Source: CAWVSB01 sp036960375
Lineage (GTDB): Bacteria > Pseudomonadota > Gammaproteobacteria > Pseudomonadales > CAWVSB01
DNA length: 64,000 nucleotides
Assembly: GCA_036960375.1 (NCBI GenBank)
Contig: JBALVY010000013.1
Location: 1 to 64,000, forward strand
Reading direction: 5' to 3'
The notes below the pieces were generated by a model. The model was not told the origin of the DNA. It ran no database searches and worked only from the letters and a program-made list of their open reading frames with translations. The position numbers were made by a program, and so were the translations under genes. Shown here piece by piece: positions 59,998 to 64,000 of this stretch; position 1 is the stretch's first letter; every line of letters begins with the position of its first letter.

Positions 59998-61164
59998 TTA
60001 AACAACCAAACCTTCATATAACTTGCTAAGGCGGCCCGCAATAACGGTGCTACTGTAACGGGCTCTACAGTTCTCACGAATTTTCTCTGCGCTATAGTCG
60101 CCGGAGTTGTGGAACATTTCTAGCATCGCTTCAGATAACGCTTCTGCGTTACCCGGTGGAACAAGAATGCCATCACCCGACTGCACTATGGACTCTGGCC
60201 CTCCACAGCGGGTAGCGATAACGGGCCTACCTAAGGCCAATGCCTCTATTGCAACAACACCAAAGGTCTCATAAAGACTGGATATAACAACCACGTTGGA
60301 TGAGGACATTTCAGAGACTACGTCGGCTCTGCTCAACATGCCGGTAAATACCACTTGATCGCTGATACCAAGTTCATCAACCAGTAATTCCAGTGTTTTA
60401 CGATAAGGACCATCACCGCCAATTTTAAGCAGCACATTTGAGGTACCCCGAAAAGCTAAAGTAAAAGCCTCTATAAGGTAATTAGTTCCCTTGTTCTCGT
60501 CCAATAGTGCCAGACCAAAGAAACAAAAACTCCCGCTACTATCCAAGGCCTTAGGTAACTCATAATGAAGGAATGTATCGTCTACTATATTCGGCGCCTC
60601 ACTCCAAAACCCTCTAGCTTGGCCCAGCTTTCTCGCCAACATTTCTGCCAGGGACTGACTAACAGCCAAAGTAGCTGAAGCCAATGCTGACACGTTGCGA
60701 GCCAGCTCTAACTGCCTTGTGGACATTAGATCACGAGCATAGAAGCTACTATGCTCAGTAACAACAAGCGGAATATCGTATAACTGTGACAGCCTACCGG
60801 CCAAATAGCCTCCATATAGCATCGAATGGGCATGAATAACATCGGGGACCCCAAATTCATTGACATAGCTTTCATACAATTTGAGACCGTAATTAAGCCA
60901 AACCCTATCCAGAAAATATGGCGTTCTTACAAACCAATTGGTGGCCAAATAACGCTTGGTTGGAATGCCCTCATCTAATTCGTCAACTATACCAAACGGG
61001 CCACGCACAATAGATTTCCATTGCCTTGGCGATCTAAGCTGCACAGTAATTACGCCAACTTTATGCCCGTAGTTTTTTAGAGCCAAGGCTTGCGTTCGAA
61101 AAAAGCTGCCACCAATATCGCCTGCTCTATTTGGGTACCACGATGGAATGACTAGTATATGCAT
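59998..61164 (-). CDS. GT4 family glycosyltransferase
   Basis: A 388-residue GT-B enzyme. The N-terminus is MHILVIPSWYPNRAGDIGGS, then VIHAHSMLYGGYLAGRLS and VVTEHSSFY in the acceptor domain. The donor domain has LLKIGGDGPYRKTLELL, VVFTGMLSRADV and SSLYETFGVVAIEALALGRP with the E-x7-E motif, followed by GGPESIVQSGDGILV. It is the first glycosyltransferase after the sugar-nucleotide genes. Confidence 0.9.
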   Translation of the reverse strand: MHILVIPSWYPNRAGDIGGSFFRTQALALKNYGHKVGVITVQLRSPRQWKSIVRGPFGIVDELDEGIPTKRYLATNWFVRTPYFLDRVWLNYGLKLYESYVNEFGVPDVIHAHSMLYGGYLAGRLSQLYDIPLVVTEHSSFYARDLMSTRQLELARNVSALASATLAVSQSLAEMLARKLGQARGFWSEAPNIVDDTFLHYELPKALDSSGSFCFFGLALLDENKGTNYLIEAFTLAFRGTSNVLLKIGGDGPYRKTLELLVDELGISDQVVFTGMLSRADVVSEMSSSNVVVISSLYETFGVVAIEALALGRPVIATRCGGPESIVQSGDGILVPPGNAEALSEAMLEMFHNSGDYSAEKIRENCRARYSSTVIAGRLSKLYEGLVV

Positions 61165-61179
61165 ATTGCTTTACTTGAT

Positions 61180-61692
61180 TTAGTGATTACGTTGTTCAAT
61201 GATTACAGCAGGCGCGCCCGCAACAACCGTCCAACTTGGCACTGATTTAGTCACTACTGAATTGGCGCCAACAATGACATTATCGCCGATTGTTACACCC
61301 TCGCGAATAAACACCCCGTCCCCAATCCAGCAGTCATCACCAATGACTATAGTCGCCTCCTTGGTTCTTATTATCCCTTCTACTAGTCCACAAGGGTCGT
61401 CAACATCATGTGTTATCGCCTTAATAGACACGCGATAACCGATAGCGCATCGCTCACCAATAATGACCTTCGATTTTTCTCCTGCTGATATTATTGCTTC
61501 ATTGATATACGTATCTCGCCCAATCTCAAAAGAATCTTTGGGTCCAATTATTTGCACATTGGCTCCAATTTTCACAGACTGGTCAATTGCTGGATAGGTC
61601 GACACTATGTATCTTTGTGCACGGGCCTTAACCTTCATTGCGAGTACAAACAGTACTCGGGCAAGCCTATCGATTATGGTATTTTGTAACAT
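61180..61692 (-). CDS. Left-handed beta-helix (hexapeptide) acyltransferase
   Basis: A 170-residue protein with hexapeptide repeats such as VKIGANVQIIGP, IGRDTYINEAIIS, IGDDCWIGDGVFIREG and IGDNVIVGANSVVTKSVPSW, typical of WcaF/CysE-like O- or N-acetyltransferases. SITHDV-like KAITHDVDDP may hold the catalytic His. The ATG at 61692 overlaps the preceding stop (TGATG); a TTG one codon earlier is the alternative. It probably acetylates a sugar of the repeat unit. Confidence 0.87.
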   Translation of the reverse strand: MLQNTIIDRLARVLFVLAMKVKARAQRYIVSTYPAIDQSVKIGANVQIIGPKDSFEIGRDTYINEAIISAGEKSKVIIGERCAIGYRVSIKAITHDVDDPCGLVEGIIRTKEATIVIGDDCWIGDGVFIREGVTIGDNVIVGANSVVTKSVPSWTVVAGAPAVIIEQRNH

Positions 61693-62801
61693 CAATTATC
61701 CAAAGCGTTTTTTAGCCCGGCCACTACTTCTTCCTGCTCCACAAGCTCTATCTCTGGATGCATAGGCAGGCTCAGTACCGTTTGAGCTGCATTCTCAGCG
61801 ATCGGAAAAGAATCACCCTGCGCTACAAAATGCTTAAACACCGGCTGAGCAGGCAATAAGCCAGGATAATGAACTGCCGATGGAATACCCATGCTACTCA
61901 GCCTTTGAATCACTTTTTCTCGGTTCTTTATTCTTATAGTATATTGTGCATAGACGCTAACATTACTGGTTAATATATCAGGCGGCTCTACGCTCGCAAT
62001 TTCGGCCTTTAAGAGATCTGAATACCTACTAGCTGCCAAAGCCCGCTTCTTTATGTCGCTATCGAAAATATCGAGCTTGGCCAAAAGGATTGCCGCCTGA
62101 ATGGTATCCAAACGACCATTTATTCCTAATCTAGACTGACGATAACGACTCTCCTGGCCGTGAACTCTTATTTCTCGAAGAATGCGATTTAAATCGTCAT
62201 CATTTGTAAAAAGCGCACCGCCGTCTCCATAACAGCCCAATGGCTTAGTAGGAAAAAAACTAGTTGCCCCAAGTGTAGACAGGCCGCATGATTTGTTACC
62301 TTTGTAAGTGGCTCCAAATGACTGCGCACCATCTTCAATTACCGCCAATTCATATTCCCTTGCAATGTCATTTATTTCATCCATATCGGCACACTGCCCA
62401 AACAAACTCACTGGCAATATTACTTTTGTATTCTCACTTACAACCGATCTAATCTTCGTTGCATCTATGTTATAGGTCGTTGCGTCGATATCTACAAATA
62501 CGGGTGTGGCTCCCAGCAAGGCAATTACCTCTGCCGTTGCCATAAAGGAAAAGGGCGTAGTTATAACTTCGTCTCCCGGCCCAACATTTAGTGCCATGAG
62601 AGCCATAAGTAAACTGTCTGTGCCACTACTTGTCGAAATGCAATGCTTAACGCCCACATAGCTGGCCAGCTTGCTTTCTAGCTCGAAAACCTCGGGCCCT
62701 AAGATATACTGCCCGTGCTCTAGAACTTGATTAATTCTACGCTGTACGTCCGGCGCTATATTCCGGTATTGAGCTTTAAGGTCTACAAATGGTATAGCCA
62801 C
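61692..62801 (-). CDS. wbpE: DegT/DnrJ/EryC1/StrS aminotransferase, WbpE-like
   Basis: A 369-residue PLP enzyme. It opens IPFVDLKAQYRNIAPDVQRR and has TSSGTDSLLMALMAL, VIEDGAQSFGATYKG and SFFPTKPLGCYGDGGALF, where the Lys binds PLP. This pattern is typical of WbpE-like sugar 3-aminotransferases. WbpE aminates the 3-keto UDP-uronic acid using glutamate. The start is GTG at 62801, overlapping the previous stop (TAGTG) and preceded by GGAGG at four bases. It is coupled to the WbpD-like acetyltransferase. Confidence 0.9.
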   Translation of the reverse strand: MAIPFVDLKAQYRNIAPDVQRRINQVLEHGQYILGPEVFELESKLASYVGVKHCISTSSGTDSLLMALMALNVGPGDEVITTPFSFMATAEVIALLGATPVFVDIDATTYNIDATKIRSVVSENTKVILPVSLFGQCADMDEINDIAREYELAVIEDGAQSFGATYKGNKSCGLSTLGATSFFPTKPLGCYGDGGALFTNDDDLNRILREIRVHGQESRYRQSRLGINGRLDTIQAAILLAKLDIFDSDIKKRALAASRYSDLLKAEIASVEPPDILTSNVSVYAQYTIRIKNREKVIQRLSSMGIPSAVHYPGLLPAQPVFKHFVAQGDSFPIAENAAQTVLSLPMHPEIELVEQEEVVAGLKNALDN

Positions 62802-63379
62802 TATTCCTCCACGCTCATCGCTGTGCCTTCTAGTCGATAGGTTCGATCGCTATGGGGGCATCTATATGTTCCTTGACCGGATATCGGTAGTGGAATACTT
62901 TCTCCATACTCACTCATCCAACCAATCTGCTTTGCTGGCACACCCGCGAATAATGCATATTGTGGAATATTTGAGCGAACAACGGAGCCCGCTGCTATAA
63001 AAGCGTACTCGCCAATAATTACGCCACAGACAATTGTACAATTTGCTCCCAGCGTTGCGCCTCGACGAACGAGTGTATTCTTATATTCTGCTTTCCGATT
63101 TATCAAGGCGCGCGGGTTATACACGTTGGTAAACACCATAGACGGGCCACAAAAGACACCATCTTCAATGGTTACATTGTCGTAAATGGATACATTATTC
63201 TGGATTTTCACATCATCGCCAACCACGACACGATTGCCCACGAATACGTTTTGTCCCAGAGAGCAACGCCTGCCAATTCTCGCTCCACCGCTCACATGCA
63301 CCCAATGCCAAATATTGGTACCGTCGCCAATTTCAGCGCCCTCATCAAGAATCGAGGTTTCATGCACAAAATAGGTCAT
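62801..63379 (-). CDS. wbpD: WbpD-like UDP-amino-sugar N-acetyltransferase
   Basis: A 192-residue left-handed beta-helix acetyltransferase. The ATG at 63379 (MTYFVHETSILDEGAEIG) matches the usual N-terminus; the 36-residue longer frame is rejected. Landmarks are IGDGTNIWHWVHVSGGARIG, LGQNVFVGNRV, KIQNNVSIYDNVTIEDGVF in part, GPSMVFTNVYNPRA and GVPAKQIGWM. WbpD acetylates the 3-amino group made by WbpE to give UDP-GlcNAc(3NAc)A. The C-terminal tail has a Cys/His pair (YRCPHSDRTYRL), common in this family. Confidence 0.9.
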   Translation of the reverse strand: MTYFVHETSILDEGAEIGDGTNIWHWVHVSGGARIGRRCSLGQNVFVGNRVVVGDDVKIQNNVSIYDNVTIEDGVFCGPSMVFTNVYNPRALINRKAEYKNTLVRRGATLGANCTIVCGVIIGEYAFIAAGSVVRSNIPQYALFAGVPAKQIGWMSEYGESIPLPISGQGTYRCPHSDRTYRLEGTAMSVEE

Positions 63380-63535
63380 GGTGTTGTCATCCCGATATAT
63401 GTTGAAACGTAGCTTTAGGAGGCATTGCGAGGCAATGCCACCAGTTGCTGATTGAACTTGCAATGCGAACGCACCCAAGACAGCCAAAATTCAAGTACAA
63501 ATAGATTTGATGACCTAACAAGATGATTGATCTAA

Positions 63536-64000
63536 TCAAGAGATTCTTTGAACCGCGAAAAGAGCTATCCCTTCAGCATCATAAATATGTGACTCATAAT
63601 TTTCAGGCAACAGAGCCGACACGACCTGCCATACAGGAAGGGAGGCGAGCCGGATATCTTCAATTACTACCCATCCCCCTACCCTAACTTTTTCCAAACC
63701 AAACTTGAGAGTTAGTATATTCGCATTGGGAGAATGAAGCCCATCATCAATAATCATGTCCATTTCTTCCGGCAAATTTTCCCCTAATGCAGTGAACGTA
63801 TCTTGACTGGTTTGATCCACATAAAACGTCGATATCTTTTCTTCTGAAAACAGAATTCTTTTATCAATATCTGCCCCAAAAATATTCGCATTTGGCAGAA
63901 ACTCCCGAAATGCACGCAAAGAAGCACCCGGCTTTCCATGCCTCCCCATATTTGAGACAACATCAGTATTATTGGTGCCTAACCCTACTTCAAATAATGC
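63536..64000 (-). CDS. Class I SAM-dependent methyltransferase, partial (cut by window edge)
   Basis: The minus-strand frame is open to the window end and reads ALFEVGLGTNNTDVVSNMG at the edge, so the true start is outside; the internal ATG at 63949 is not the start. After the glycine-rich loop come PGASLRAFREFLPNANIFG, ADIDKRILF, MDMIIDDGLHSPNANILTL and VRVGGWVVIEDI, the standard SAM-binding and acidic motifs. It belongs to the same minus-strand cluster and is followed after 156 bases by the WbpD-like gene. Confidence 0.8.
   Translation of the reverse strand, partial: ALFEVGLGTNNTDVVSNMGRHGKPGASLRAFREFLPNANIFGADIDKRILFSEEKISTFYVDQTSQDTFTALGENLPEEMDMIIDDGLHSPNANILTLKFGLEKVRVGGWVVIEDIRLASLPVWQVVSALLPENYESHIYDAEGIALFAVQRIS

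Overview
The window looks like chromosomal DNA of a Gammaproteobacterium, probably marine or surface-associated. The best taxonomic marker is the left edge. On the minus strand it carries tRNA-Thr(TGT), tRNA-Tyr(GTA), tRNA-Gly(TCC), tRNA-Thr(GGT) and then the first codons of tuf, the same order as thrU-tyrU-glyT-thrT-tufB in Escherichia coli. I cannot place it at genus level.

Region 1 (1-31.2 kb) is dominated by two giant minus-strand genes for YadA-type trimeric autotransporter adhesins, of about 5,000 residues (3336-18347, interrupted by a 100-N assembly gap) and about 2,500 residues (23585-31099). Both have a signal peptide with a shared KFKKRA motif, thousands of residues of Asn/Asp/Gly/Ser/Thr-rich short repeats, a YadA-like head, a coiled-coil stalk and a C-terminal beta-barrel anchor. 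Around and between them are putative sugar- or sulfate-transferring enzymes: a GT2 glycosyltransferase fused to a degenerate HD-like domain, a DUF2827 protein, a TPR protein with two sulfotransferase-like domains, a DUF5672 protein and a further sulfotransferase. My inference is that this is an adhesin-plus-modification locus; no substrate is proven by the sequence.

Region 2 (31.3-33.7 kb) has a DUF2059 secreted protein and a beta-CASP metallo-beta-lactamase-fold nuclease. The nuclease gene is bracketed by palindromic REP-like elements, carries a half-element in frame inside itself, and has a decayed relative near 23.4 kb.

Region 3 (33.8-39.4 kb) is a lasso-peptide cluster. On the minus strand are B1 (PqqD-like), B2 (transglutaminase-like protease), an HprK-like kinase, the asparagine-synthetase-like cyclase and, last, a 60-residue precursor with the canonical YxxP...T-x-G leader and a Glu at core position 9. 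An ABC exporter is divergent.

Region 4 (39.4-47.8 kb) holds a ParE-like toxin remnant, a hipBA toxin-antitoxin pair with three evenly spaced palindromic operators, a broken copy of part of the ABC exporter gene, a secreted C25 (gingipain-type) peptidase, a WecA-like initiating glycosyltransferase, a nucleotidyltransferase and a DUF218 membrane protein.

Region 5 (48-64 kb) is a surface-polysaccharide cluster, almost all on the minus strand. It has a Wzx flippase, an EpsG/Wzy-like polymerase, five GT4-type glycosyltransferases, a CapK-like adenylate-forming enzyme, methyltransferases, and WbpD-, WbpE- and WbpI-like enzymes pointing to a diacetamido uronic acid. It continues past the right edge. 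An FkbM methyltransferase gene sits between two copies of a DUF218/glycosyltransferase junction.

A recurring theme is accessory DNA bracketed by partial, diverged copies of a neighbouring gene (MBL gene, ABC exporter, DUF218/GT junction), together with long G/C homopolymers in or near surface and secretion genes.
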